This document shows positions 15,851-24,242 of a stretch of DNA of 62,520 bases, in pieces. Each line of letters starts with the position of its first letter. Position 1 is the first letter of the stretch. This stretch comes from Pseudomonas pudica (GTDB lineage: Bacteria; Pseudomonadota; Gammaproteobacteria; Pseudomonadales; Pseudomonadaceae), in assembly GCF_015680405.1 (NCBI RefSeq), contig NZ_JADLJS010000031.1, positions 1 to 62,520 on the forward strand, given 5' to 3'. The translations under genes and the position numbers were made by a program. The notes beneath the pieces were generated by a model. The model did not search any database and was not told where the DNA came from. It was given only the letters and a program-made list of their open reading frames with translations.

Positions 15851-18800
15851 CTAGCCAAGACATATGCGGCTCATTTTGGCTAGGCGACCGTCTTTTTTTT
15901 TAACTAAAATGTCACTCTTGTAATCGGGCAGCCTCGGCTGAGAAAAGTCATGGAATGTTGCCGCTTTGGTAAGCGCCTCGGCTCGAACAGGTTGGTACTC
16001 ATCAAGAACGACAGCCTCTCCGCCACTGAAGTCGGGGAAGGTTCCGTCACCATGTCGATGTACCACAAGCGTCAATCGATAGGCCGAATGCTCATCACGG
16101 TATTTGGGCAATATGATTTGGAATTTTAGTTTTTGCTCTAGTCCCAAGCTAAGCAACCCACCAATCTTAGAAGTGGCCGGGTCGCTTAAACGTTTGGATT
16201 CGAAATGAATCGCCGTATGTACGCCGAGCGTGGCGGCATTCAGCTCCGCAAACGCTATATCTGCATATTCAGGTGTCTTCCAAGACACGACCGGATTTTC
16301 ATTGTTAGTCCCAAAGCAGCACCGTCGCACCCAGCGCTCTAATGCATTAGATTCGCTTTCTTCAGCTGACTTGGCAAATGCGTAAGCGATGAGTGCCAGT
16401 ACTATAGCCAGACCTAAAGGCCCTAATAGGACGGGCTTGAATATTGCATAGACAAACATACCAGTTGAAGAGACGTACACGACACCCGCACTAAAATAAC
16501 TCATCGCTGCTGGGTTATCCCCAGCTGCTCGTGCACGTTTAGCAGCAGAAAATGCTTGTGCCGTATCCAAAATCCCGATTATTGCACCTATCATCGCACC
16601 GATTTTTATCAGCGACACTCCAGTTTCTGAGACGCCCTTAGCCCACGACTTTCCAATGGGTTTAGTACTTGAGCTCAATAAGAACCCCACCAGTTCGATA
16701 TGTCCTCCCAACACTCCCAAATACGATCCTTGCAATGCCAACTTGGCCTCATGCGCCTTCGGCCCAATCTCCGTTTCCGCCTTTTCCTGATTCCTGCCCA
16801 GGCTGTCCTGTTGCAAATACAACCCGCCTATCGCCAGCAGAACCTCCCAGCTGCCGGCAATCCCACGCAACCCGGAAAAACCGGTCTTCACCAATCGGGC
16901 CGCCTGCTGCGTCGTGATCTTCATCCCCTGCAATAATTTGCGCGCATCGGCTTCCAACGTCCCCGCCGCCACCGAGATATCCACCAAGGCAAACTGCGCC
17001 GCACTGCTCGCCTGCGTTACGCCAATGTTGGCTTCCTGGAACAATCGCCCATGCACCTCTTCAGCCTTGCCTTCGACCCACACCGTCACACTGATCATCG
17101 TATTGGTGAGCCGTGGATCGAGCACGGCCAGGCTCATCAAGCCGTGCTGGATAATCGGCCGCACCTTGCGCATGGCCTTCATCGAGCCAAACTCGAAGTC
17201 ATCGATATTGCGGCGCATCCGGTCCCGCGCCTCGGCGATCGACGCATTGGCCTTGTGCTGCAACTCCCGAAGGTGCGCACTCTGCAAGGCGTAGTACTCG
17301 CCCAGCTTCATCTTCACTTCCAGTTCGATCAGGTGCACGCCGTTGTAGAGAAACTGCGTGGCGCCGTTCAGATGGCGCACCGCCTTCTGAATACCAGGCG
17401 ACAGACATGGCGCCAGCCGCTGACTAGCCGCATTGAGCGCACCCTGCGTTTCAGCAATGGCCTGCTTGAGGGTATTGCGCATGCGCAGGCCGGCGTCATC
17501 GCTGGCGATGATCTTGCTCAGCATGCCGTAGAGCTTGTCGCTGTCGTTCCAGTTGATCGCTTCTGTGGCGGAGAAACTGGGCAGCAGCCCGGCCAGCAAT
17601 GACTGGTCGCGCATCAGCAAGGCGCGGTAGGGCGGGCTGTCCGGGTCCTGCAGCCATTTCAACCAGAGCAGTTCGCTGGTGCCGGAAGCGGGAACATGCG
17701 GTTCAAGGCGGGGGACAACAGCTTCCGTAACGCCACCGCCCAGGCACAGGGCCATGGTCTTGGCATAGGCCACCCCGGACTCACGATCATGACCGTCGTA
17801 GTCGTACTGCTCGACAACCTTGAACATGGGCGTATCGAACAAGGCAACGTACGCCTTTGCGTCCTTGTCGATGTAGCGCTGAAACTCGCGCTCCTGCTGG
17901 TCGTATTCAGCCTGGAACGCGGCCCGCTGCGGCTCGTGGTAACGTTGTTCAAGCCGCTCGTCACTCTCCTGCTGCGCACGCTCGACCAACCGCTGCCGCT
18001 CGACTGTCGGCTCGACGAACGCTGGCGGCCCATCGCCCGTCATCGGTTCCAGCGACGGCACCTCCTGCGCCGCCCACTCCCTATGCGTGGCTCGAATGAT
18101 CTGCAGGATCTGCGAGGTCTGCAGCTGATAGGCCCGCATCGGTTCTTCACGCCAGGCCTGACGCTTCAGTACCCAGTTCAGGCGCTGATGGTTGTACTCC
18201 TGAATCAGCCCGACAGTGTCGTCGAGCACCACTGCCAGCACGCCGTTTTCCAGCTTGTGCCGGTTGATCGCATTGACCAGATAGCCGCGCAGGGCGAACC
18301 GGCGCAACCAGCGGCTGTGGAAGCCATGCGCACTGTCGAAGGGGGCGCAGCCATGCTGGGCGTACTCGAATACCTGCTGGTCGACCCCAAGCTTATCGGG
18401 CGTCATGGCGATGCCCAGCAGTTCGGGATTGTTGCGGGCCTGGATCAGGTCCAGGCCCTCGAAGCGATGCGCAGGCGATGCACCGCTCTTGTAGGCGTTC
18501 AGCACACTCACCGGCCAAGGATCGCTGGAGAAGGCCAGCCAGGCGCTGGCGTACCTGTCGGTATCGAGGTTGAGAAAGGCTGAAGGAATGTCGTGATCTG
18601 CGTTCACGCATGTTTCGGGCAGCGGCGAGGGCGGGCCGTCTGGCGGCTCGTAAGGGTTGAAGCGGCGCAGGTGGCCCTGCTCGCTGACGGCATAGGCATG
18701 CCAGACCTGCTGGTCGAGCAGCACATACAGGTAGCCCATACGCAAGGTGCGCAAGCCGATCATTGTCGAGATATGCCGGTTATCCGCGACGGTGAAAACA

Positions 18801-18937
18801 CACTCGGGGCGGGTATCCGGCACCAGGGCGCGGCGCAGCGGCAGGATCGGCAGGCCCTGGCGCTCGCAGGACATGCACTGGTCGTGCGGGAGCCCGGCTT
18901 CGGCGATCGCGAGGGCGATACGTTGGCTGATGGTCAT
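15851..18937 (-). CDS. T6SS effector, VasX / BTH_I2691-like toxin
   Basis: 1028 residues. The N-terminus carries the VasX N-terminal-region pattern CMSCERQGLPILPLR (Cys21, Cys24), then LRTLRMGYLYVLLDQQ and the conserved SAWLAFSSDPWP. A long mainly helical middle follows. The C-terminal third has hydrophobic segments (about residues 755-785 and 815-855, including LGPLGLAIVLALIAYAFAKS) and a final soluble domain. VasX-type effectors are delivered by type VI secretion and disrupt the target inner membrane. The start has cgaggat 8 bp upstream. Four DUF6708 paralogues follow on the same strand. The 3' third is visibly AT-richer than the 5' part, suggesting a swapped toxin module. No vgrG, hcp or structural T6SS gene is in the window. 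Confidence 0.88.
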   Translation of the reverse strand: MTISQRIALAIAEAGLPHDQCMSCERQGLPILPLRRALVPDTRPECVFTVADNRHISTMIGLRTLRMGYLYVLLDQQVWHAYAVSEQGHLRRFNPYEPPDGPPSPLPETCVNADHDIPSAFLNLDTDRYASAWLAFSSDPWPVSVLNAYKSGASPAHRFEGLDLIQARNNPELLGIAMTPDKLGVDQQVFEYAQHGCAPFDSAHGFHSRWLRRFALRGYLVNAINRHKLENGVLAVVLDDTVGLIQEYNHQRLNWVLKRQAWREEPMRAYQLQTSQILQIIRATHREWAAQEVPSLEPMTGDGPPAFVEPTVERQRLVERAQQESDERLEQRYHEPQRAAFQAEYDQQEREFQRYIDKDAKAYVALFDTPMFKVVEQYDYDGHDRESGVAYAKTMALCLGGGVTEAVVPRLEPHVPASGTSELLWLKWLQDPDSPPYRALLMRDQSLLAGLLPSFSATEAINWNDSDKLYGMLSKIIASDDAGLRMRNTLKQAIAETQGALNAASQRLAPCLSPGIQKAVRHLNGATQFLYNGVHLIELEVKMKLGEYYALQSAHLRELQHKANASIAEARDRMRRNIDDFEFGSMKAMRKVRPIIQHGLMSLAVLDPRLTNTMISVTVWVEGKAEEVHGRLFQEANIGVTQASSAAQFALVDISVAAGTLEADARKLLQGMKITTQQAARLVKTGFSGLRGIAGSWEVLLAIGGLYLQQDSLGRNQEKAETEIGPKAHEAKLALQGSYLGVLGGHIELVGFLLSSSTKPIGKSWAKGVSETGVSLIKIGAMIGAIIGILDTAQAFSAAKRARAAGDNPAAMSYFSAGVVYVSSTGMFVYAIFKPVLLGPLGLAIVLALIAYAFAKSAEESESNALERWVRRCCFGTNNENPVVSWKTPEYADIAFAELNAATLGVHTAIHFESKRLSDPATSKIGGLLSLGLEQKLKFQIILPKYRDEHSAYRLTLVVHRHGDGTFPDFSGGEAVVLDEYQPVRAEALTKAATFHDFSQPRLPDYKSDILVKKKDGRLAKMSRICLG

Positions 18938-19180
18938 GAGCGATCCTCGTGTTGGACAGGTCCTTGTCGACCTCTGAACACTAACGGGGAATCGCTTTCC
19001 AGAGAGGCATTGGGCGTCCTAAAAGCTTGTAGGAAACGTCTCTGAATAGTGGTTTAGCTCTATAGGGACCGTGATCCGTACCCCGGCCTTTTGCGCCACC
19101 TGTCGAACCCAAGGCACTGCTGCTGGTTGTTTCCCGTCCGATCTGTATGCGCGATCAACGCGCAAACCAGGAGAACTTCC

Positions 19181-19441
19181 ATGGCAAACGATCAGAAAGG
19201 CCCGGGCCTCGAGCAAACCGAGTCCGAGCCAAGGCAAGGCGTCGGCGAGGCGTGGTCCGAAAAGCGTCCCGTCGATTGGGACCCGCCGCCTGGCAACCCC
19301 GGTTCGGACCAGGACGGGCAGCCTGGCAGCGGTGACGGAGAGGTCCCGCTACCTTCGGATGACGAAGGCCCGATCGAGGAGGAGATGGAGGACGTGCAGG
19401 CCAACAATTCGGTTTCCGCCGAGCACCCGCAGCCTCGCTGA
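19181..19441 (+). CDS. Small acidic, probably disordered protein
   Basis: 86 residues from ATG 19181, preceded by ccaggagaa. The sequence is rich in Pro, Gly, Asp and Glu with no hydrophobic core or signal peptide; the middle reads PPPGNPGSDQDGQPGSGDGE and the tail is EEEMEDVQANN. I do not recognise a family. A compositionally similar small gene follows at 19489, so they may form a pair. Reality is supported by the ribosome site and acidic, non-random composition; function is unknown. Confidence 0.55.
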   Translation: MANDQKGPGLEQTESEPRQGVGEAWSEKRPVDWDPPPGNPGSDQDGQPGSGDGEVPLPSDDEGPIEEEMEDVQANNSVSAEHPQPR

Positions 19442-19488
19442 CGGGAGGAACGAATGCGGTTCACACCTTTCTTGCGAGGTACGCAGCG

Positions 19489-19710
19489 ATGAGCCCCGAT
19501 CCAAATGTACAAGGCGGCACGAACCCGGACATGCCTACTTCACCCGAACCGGCCGTTGACCCCGACCGCCCGACCATACCCGACCCCGACGACGACCCGC
19601 TCATGAACGAAGAGGAGGGTGGTGATTGGCAGGAGGAAGACAGCCTGGCTGATGACGGCAGGCAAAGCGTGGAGCACCCTGCGGAAGACGTGGATCAGCG
19701 CAGGGAATGA
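19489..19710 (+). CDS. Small acidic Pro/Asp-rich protein
   Basis: 73 residues, 47 bp downstream of a similar acidic gene. The centre is a run of Pro and Asp (PDRPTIPDPDDDPLMNEEEG) with no hydrophobic segment. The ribosome site is weak (gaggtacgcagcg). No family recognised. Could be a disordered accessory or stress protein; function unknown. Confidence 0.45.
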   Translation: MSPDPNVQGGTNPDMPTSPEPAVDPDRPTIPDPDDDPLMNEEEGGDWQEEDSLADDGRQSVEHPAEDVDQRRE

Positions 19711-19727
19711 CCATTGATAGGGCAGAG

Positions 19728-19896
19728 CCCTGTGGGAGTGGGTTTACCCGCGAAGAAGCCAACGCGGTGGCTGGCACCGGCTGCGCCGGTGTTCGCGGGT
19801 GAACCCGCTCCCACAGGTACTGTGGCTGCCTTGCCTTGAAGGCTGTAGTGATCCTGTAGGAGCTGGCTTGCCTGCGATGGGCTGCGCAGCAGCCCC
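19728..19896. repeat. Cluster of three REP elements
   Basis: REP units at 19728-19760, 19775-19817 and 19853-19896. The first two face each other (ctgtgggagtgggtttaccc and gggtgaacccgctcccacag); the third is of the gcgatgggctgcgcagcagc type. The cluster fills the gap between convergent genes and probably insulates transcription. Confidence 0.8.
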
Positions 19897-19929
19897 AATG
19901 GACGCAGCCCTGGCATGCGCGCCGGCGTA

Positions 19930-20694
19930 TCACCCCCGTCGCAACACCGCCGCCAGCCCCACGGTCAGGATCACGGCACATAGCATTGCCAGGCTGATGG
20001 CAATTGCGACACCCCAAGCATCGAGCAGCCCTGCCAATAGCAGATAAAACGCAATCACCCCCACCGCCCCGATCGCATTTCCCCGCACCATCGCCGCCAT
20101 TCCGGCACGGCCATTCTGCACATGGGCAAACACCACCAGCGGCCAGGCAATGACCGGAATCGGCGCAAGCATCCCGCTGGTCGCCGGGCCCAGCCAGTTG
20201 GCCAGGCTGGTGGTGACCATCAGCAAAGAAGTGGCAGACACCATGCGCAAGGGGATTTCCCAAATCCGATTTCGCGGCCGGACCAAGGTGTCTGGCCTGG
20301 GCTCGCGGCCGCTGACGCGTATCAGCACGCCTATCAACAACAGCGCCACGGCAATCGACAGGTGCAGGCTGCCCCAGTGGGTAAATGCATGGGCAGCCAG
20401 GCCATAGAACAGCATCGCCAGCAGCACGGCCGGGGTGATGCCGAGCCTGCGTGTGGCGAACAGGTAGAAGGTGTACGTGGCCTGCACCGCCGCCAGGCCG
20501 CCCAGGGCGCCGGGCACCGCACCCAGGGCGAAGGCCGTGCCCTGTTCCAGGCACAGGAAGGTCATTACCAGTGCCGAGGTGATCGGCAGGCCGGACAACA
20601 ACCCGCCGAGCAGGCCGCCCCAGCGACGCGAGGCGAGGGAGATGGCCCACATCAGGAGGGGGGTGACGATCAGCTTGAGGTAGAACAGGGTCAT
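19930..20694 (-). CDS. Polytopic inner-membrane protein of unknown function
   Basis: 254 residues from the ATG at 20694; the longer reading adds a Cys/Ser-rich non-membrane leader overlapping the metY end region and is rejected. About seven or eight hydrophobic helices are visible, beginning LFYLKLIVTPLLMWAISLAS and including glycine-rich turns such as GGLLGGLLSGLPIT. No signature I can name. The ribosome site is weak. Its position 64 bp after metY could allow co-transcription, but a link to sulfur amino acids is not shown. Confidence 0.7.
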   Translation of the reverse strand: MTLFYLKLIVTPLLMWAISLASRRWGGLLGGLLSGLPITSALVMTFLCLEQGTAFALGAVPGALGGLAAVQATYTFYLFATRRLGITPAVLLAMLFYGLAAHAFTHWGSLHLSIAVALLLIGVLIRVSGREPRPDTLVRPRNRIWEIPLRMVSATSLLMVTTSLANWLGPATSGMLAPIPVIAWPLVVFAHVQNGRAGMAAMVRGNAIGAVGVIAFYLLLAGLLDAWGVAIAISLAMLCAVILTVGLAAVLRRG

Positions 20695-20758
20695 CGCAAG
20701 GCTATCCAGATGTGCGAAAGGTGCGCCCGCCGTCGGCATTGGGTAGGGCGCAGATGAA

Positions 20759-22036
20759 TCAGCCGCGGCTGGCATCCAGCGCTTGAGCCAGGTCGGCGAT
20801 GATGTCGTCGCTGTGCTCGATGCCGATCGACAGGCGCACCATGTCCCGTGGCACGCCGGCCTTTTCCAGTTCCTCGTCATTGAGCTGGCGGTGGGTGGTG
20901 GAGGCGGGGTGGCAGGCCAGTGACTTGGCGTCGCCGATGTTCACCAGGCGCACCACCAGCTGCAACGCATCGATGAAGCGTGCACCGGCCGCCTGGCCGC
21001 CCTTGATGCCGAACGACAGGATCGACGCCGGCTTGCCGCCGGTGTAGCGCTGGGCCAGTTCATGCTCGGGGTGGTCGGGTAGCCCTGCATATTTCACCCA
21101 CGCCACCTGCTTGTGCGCTTGCAGGTAGCGGGCGACCTTCAGCGCGTTCTCGGTGTGGCGCTCCATGCGCAAGGCCAAGGTTTCCAGGCCTTGCAGAATC
21201 AGGAAGGCGTTGAACGGCGACAGCGCGGCACCGGTGTTGCGCAACGGCACCACGCGGCAGCGGCCGATGAAGGCGGCGGGGCCGAAGGCCTCGGTGTAGG
21301 TGACGCCGTGGTAGGACGGGTCGGGGGTGTTGAGCAGCGCGAAGCGCTCTTTGTTGTCGGCCCAGGGGAATTTGCCGGAGTCGATGACGATGCCACCGAT
21401 GCTGGTGCCATGGCCGCCGATGTACTTGGTCAGCGAGTGCACGACAATATCGGCACCGTGCTCGAACGGCCGGCACAGCACCGGGGTGGCCACGGTGTTG
21501 TCGACGATCAGCGGCACGCCATGACGGTGGGCAGCCTCGGCCAGCGCGGCGATGTCGACGATGTTGCCGGCAGGGTTGCCGATGGACTCGCAGAACACCG
21601 CCTTGGTGCGCGAATCGATCAATGCTTCGAGGGCGTCGATGTCGTCATGCGCGGCGAAACGGGTGTGGATGCCCATGCGCGGCAGGGTGTGGGCCAGCAG
21701 GTTGTAGGTGCCGCCGTACAGTTTTGCCACCGAGACAATATTGTCGCCGGCCTCGGCGACGGTCTGGATGGCGTAGGTGATGGCCGCCATGCCCGAGGCC
21801 ACCGCCAGCGCGCCAACCCCGCCCTCCAGGGCGGCCATGCGCTGTTCGAGCACATCGTTGGTGGGGTTCATGATGCGCGAGTAGATGTTGCCGGCCACCT
21901 TCAGGTCGAACAGGTCGGCGCCGTGCTGGGTGTCGTCGAAGGCGAAGGAAGTGGTCTGGTAGATCGGTACGGCCACTGCCCGAGTGGTTGGGTCAGGGCT
22001 GAAGCCTGCGTGGATGGCGAGGGTTTCCAGCTTCAT
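20759..22036 (-). CDS. metY: O-acetylhomoserine/O-succinylhomoserine sulfhydrylase (homocysteine synthase)
   Basis: 425 residues from ATG 22036 (KLETLAIHAGF), the standard start of this family; a 13-residue upstream extension is not conserved-looking. It is a PLP enzyme of the Cys/Met metabolism family. The Schiff-base lysine is Lys204 in SLTKYIGGHG; substrate and phosphate contacts lie in SGMAAITYA (81-89) and YSRIMNPTND (52-61). It makes homocysteine from O-acetylhomoserine and sulfide in the cytosol. The GGHGTSIGG and late ARFIDALQLVVRLVNIGDAKSL patterns are MetY-like rather than MetB/MetC. No SAM riboswitch is apparent upstream. Confidence 0.93.
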   Translation of the reverse strand: MKLETLAIHAGFSPDPTTRAVAVPIYQTTSFAFDDTQHGADLFDLKVAGNIYSRIMNPTNDVLEQRMAALEGGVGALAVASGMAAITYAIQTVAEAGDNIVSVAKLYGGTYNLLAHTLPRMGIHTRFAAHDDIDALEALIDSRTKAVFCESIGNPAGNIVDIAALAEAAHRHGVPLIVDNTVATPVLCRPFEHGADIVVHSLTKYIGGHGTSIGGIVIDSGKFPWADNKERFALLNTPDPSYHGVTYTEAFGPAAFIGRCRVVPLRNTGAALSPFNAFLILQGLETLALRMERHTENALKVARYLQAHKQVAWVKYAGLPDHPEHELAQRYTGGKPASILSFGIKGGQAAGARFIDALQLVVRLVNIGDAKSLACHPASTTHRQLNDEELEKAGVPRDMVRLSIGIEHSDDIIADLAQALDASRG

Positions 22037-22109
22037 GCAATCGTTCCTTGAGCGTGGTGTGGAGCGAACGAGCATGTGGCGGGGGGAGGGTATGGGTCAA
22101 GGGGCCGCG

Positions 22110-22141
22110 CGCGATGGGCTGCCCGGCAGCAGCCCATCGCG
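22110..22141. terminator. Strong hairpin between metY and downstream-strand gene
   Basis: cgcgatgggctgc (22110-22122) pairs perfectly with gcagcccatcgcg (22129-22141) around a 6-base loop. It is the REP-type gggctgc stem and lies just after the stop of the leftward gene at 22155. Likely terminator of that gene, upstream of metY. Confidence 0.6.
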
Positions 22142-22154
22142 TTCAAGGGTGCTT

Positions 22155-22592
22155 CTACTGGTCCTGGCGGCGCACCTGCATCAACCACTGCCCGGCCTGC
22201 CAGGCACCGCCTACCGCGATCAGGCCCGCCACCGCGCGCCAGTCACGGAAGAACAGTCGCATCGCGTTGATGGTGGGTGGCGCGTCGCTGCTGCGGACGA
22301 AGATGCGGATCCGCGAGGGTTGCGGGGCGGGATCGGCCTCCTCGTAGCGGTGCTGCGGCAGTGACGCGGGGCTGAGGCCCTCCTGGATGATCAGGTAGTC
22401 ATGGCCCTGCTGAGTCACGCGGGCATTGATTTTCTCTTTCTTCAACTGTTCGACCAGCCCTCTGGTGACGCTTTCGATTTGTCGATCCACGGTATGGACG
22501 AAGTCCAGTAACTGGGCGCCACTCACCTTTGGATCGGCCGTAAACGCCAGCGGGCCGGCGTCGAGGGTGGCGATGTCAATGGGTTTGTTCAT
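22155..22592 (-). CDS. Hypothetical protein with C-terminal membrane anchor
   Basis: 145 residues; start preceded by aaggag. The N-terminal 80 residues are soluble with a helical stretch (LDFVHTVDRQIESVTRGLVE). A hydrophobic segment near residues 118-137 (AVAGLIAVGGAWQAGQWLM) and a short basic tail suggest a tail-anchored cytosolic protein. It follows the 229-residue unknown gene after a strong hairpin. No family recognised. Confidence 0.65.
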   Translation of the reverse strand: MNKPIDIATLDAGPLAFTADPKVSGAQLLDFVHTVDRQIESVTRGLVEQLKKEKINARVTQQGHDYLIIQEGLSPASLPQHRYEEADPAPQPSRIRIFVRSSDAPPTINAMRLFFRDWRAVAGLIAVGGAWQAGQWLMQVRRQDQ

Positions 22593-22623
22593 TTTCAGCT
22601 CCTTGCCGAATCCGGCGACATCA

Positions 22624-22649
22624 GGCCGGCGCGCTGCTGCGCGCCGGCC
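22624..22649. terminator. GC-rich hairpin
   Basis: ggccggcgcgc (22624-22634) pairs with gcgcgccggcc (22639-22649) around a tgct loop. It lies 6 bp beyond the stop of the leftward gene at 22656 and probably terminates or attenuates before the 145-residue gene. Confidence 0.55.
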
Positions 22650-22655
22650 GCAGCT

Positions 22656-23345
22656 TCAGGCGTGTTCAAGAACCCTGCCAAGGCGCTCCTGGCGGGCAGC
22701 GATCAACCGTTGGGTAGCCTCGTAGGATACTTTGGTCACTTCGGAGTAGGTTATGGTCAGTTTGATATTGGCGCCGTCCATGCGCGCAGTTGCGGTTGCG
22801 CAGTTCATGCCACTGGGGAACTTGATCTCTCTTGGGCCGACAACGACGTTGCTGCTGATGACTTCACCCAGCTGTACTTTCTGGAACAGCCCCAGGTAAT
22901 AAGTGGGTGTCACCTTGAACTGAGCCTGGCCACTACCGACCACATCCGGCTTGAACACCGAACCCTGCCCGCTCATGCCGATACCCAGGTTGGCAGGCAA
23001 GTTCGATTTGTTGTTGATCTGGATGCTGTCTCCGGGCGCCGAGCCGCTACCCAGCACCAGTTGCTGTACGTTGTCCTTGAACACACAGTCCCAGACCGAT
23101 CCGAGCTGAGTCGACAGGGTCTGGCTGGCCTTGTACACCCCAACGCCACCGACCTGCCGATAATTGGCGATCACCACGTTGTAGTCGATGGTCCACTCCA
23201 CCCCGCTGAAGCCCTGGGTGGGCACGGTAGTCTGCTTCCAGGACACGCTGTCGAGCCCTACCGAGCTTGGCAAGGTCTGGTAGACCGCGAGGGTCCAGGT
23301 ATCGTTGGTCTGGTTGTCGAAATCTACATAGTAGTCAGTGCTCAT
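22656..23345 (-). CDS. Hypothetical beta-rich protein (possibly RhiA-like)
   Basis: 229 residues, start preceded by caaggaga. No signal peptide. The sequence begins DYYVDFDNQTNDTWTLAVYQ and is dominated by short beta-like segments with Gly/Asn turns. The pattern recalls small secreted or rhizosphere-induced proteins such as Rhizobium RhiA, but I am not certain of that link. A short basic tail ends the protein. It may form a unit with the 145-residue gene downstream. Confidence 0.65.
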   Translation of the reverse strand: MSTDYYVDFDNQTNDTWTLAVYQTLPSSVGLDSVSWKQTTVPTQGFSGVEWTIDYNVVIANYRQVGGVGVYKASQTLSTQLGSVWDCVFKDNVQQLVLGSGSAPGDSIQINNKSNLPANLGIGMSGQGSVFKPDVVGSGQAQFKVTPTYYLGLFQKVQLGEVISSNVVVGPREIKFPSGMNCATATARMDGANIKLTITYSEVTKVSYEATQRLIAARQERLGRVLEHA

Positions 23346-23363
23346 GATGCTCTCCTTGTCATG

Positions 23364-23397
23364 TGGGCCGAGCGTGTGGGGTCACGCGCTCGGCCCA
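23364..23397. terminator. Hairpin between racemase operon end and unknown gene start
   Basis: tgggccgagcg (23364-23374) pairs with cgctcggccca (23387-23397). It lies about 20 bp upstream of the start of the gene at 23345, on the leftward strand, and 130 bp past the racemase stop. It may terminate the racemase transcript or structure the leader of the next mRNA. Confidence 0.45.
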
Positions 23398-23525
23398 GTG
23401 ACAGGAGCATCGATCATGCCAGGCTGGTGATCGCTTTCCTTTCAACCAGTTAGGCCGAAAAGCAGGGGTACAGGTGGACGTTTTCGTCCACCCGGTGGAG
23501 CCCAAGGCGGACGTATCCGGCCACC

Positions 23526-24242
23526 TCAGCCAAGGGGCACCCTGGCGTAGCACAAACGGCTAGGACGCACCTTCATCCGCACCAGCGACAGCAGGAAGCC
23601 GAAGCCACACTGGTTGGGGTCCAGCACCGGTACGTAGCAGCCAAGGTCCTGTTCGATAAGCTTCGACAAGCGCTCGGCGACACCCATGAAGCCGGTACAG
23701 CCAAGCAACAGTGCCTGCGCGCCATCCTCGTTGATGGCAGCCAGCCCGGCTTGCAATGCCTTGACCAGTACCACCTCCACATCACCCAACTGGGCTACCG
23801 GGCAGTCGATGGCACGGATCGAGGCAAAATTGATGCTTTGGCCATAATTGGCCACATGGCCGCGTTGCAGGGCCAGGGTGCTCTGCAGGATGGTGATGAT
23901 GGAAAACCGCTGACACAACCCCAGGGCGCTGAACGCGGAGGTGGGGAAGCCGCCAATGATCGGGATATCGATCACTTCGCGGGCAGGCTCCACGCCGCAC
24001 ATGTCGAAATCGCTCAGCCAGATACCGTCGAACCCCTGTTGCTCAAGCTGCTGGGCCAGGCGCACCACCGCCAGGGCGTTCTCGGTGAGATTCAGCCGGT
24101 TCTGGATACACGGGCTGCCATGGTCGATGTTGTACACCTGGACCTCGACATCCGGGGGCACCACTGGGGCTATCGAGGCCAGCAGGCCCTCGTTGTAGTC
24201 GCTGCTGTTTACCGGCGCGAGAACCGCAATACGCAGGCTCAT
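23526..24242 (-). CDS. Asp/Glu/hydantoin racemase family protein
   Basis: 238 residues from ATG 24242, whose ATGA overlaps the stop of the preceding DUF917 gene, showing coupling. The fold is that of the aspartate/glutamate/hydantoin racemases. The two catalytic cysteine positions are visible in SDFDMCGVEP and LLLGCTGFMGV. Members invert the alpha-carbon of acidic amino acids or 5-substituted hydantoins. Pairing with a DUF917 protein favours a hydantoin-like substrate. Confidence 0.85.
   Translation of the reverse strand: MSLRIAVLAPVNSSDYNEGLLASIAPVVPPDVEVQVYNIDHGSPCIQNRLNLTENALAVVRLAQQLEQQGFDGIWLSDFDMCGVEPAREVIDIPIIGGFPTSAFSALGLCQRFSIITILQSTLALQRGHVANYGQSINFASIRAIDCPVAQLGDVEVVLVKALQAGLAAINEDGAQALLLGCTGFMGVAERLSKLIEQDLGCYVPVLDPNQCGFGFLLSLVRMKVRPSRLCYARVPLG

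Noticed and set aside
22037..22109. SAM-responsive riboswitch before metY
   Set aside because: The short leader shows no SAM riboswitch core or paired stems of the right layout.
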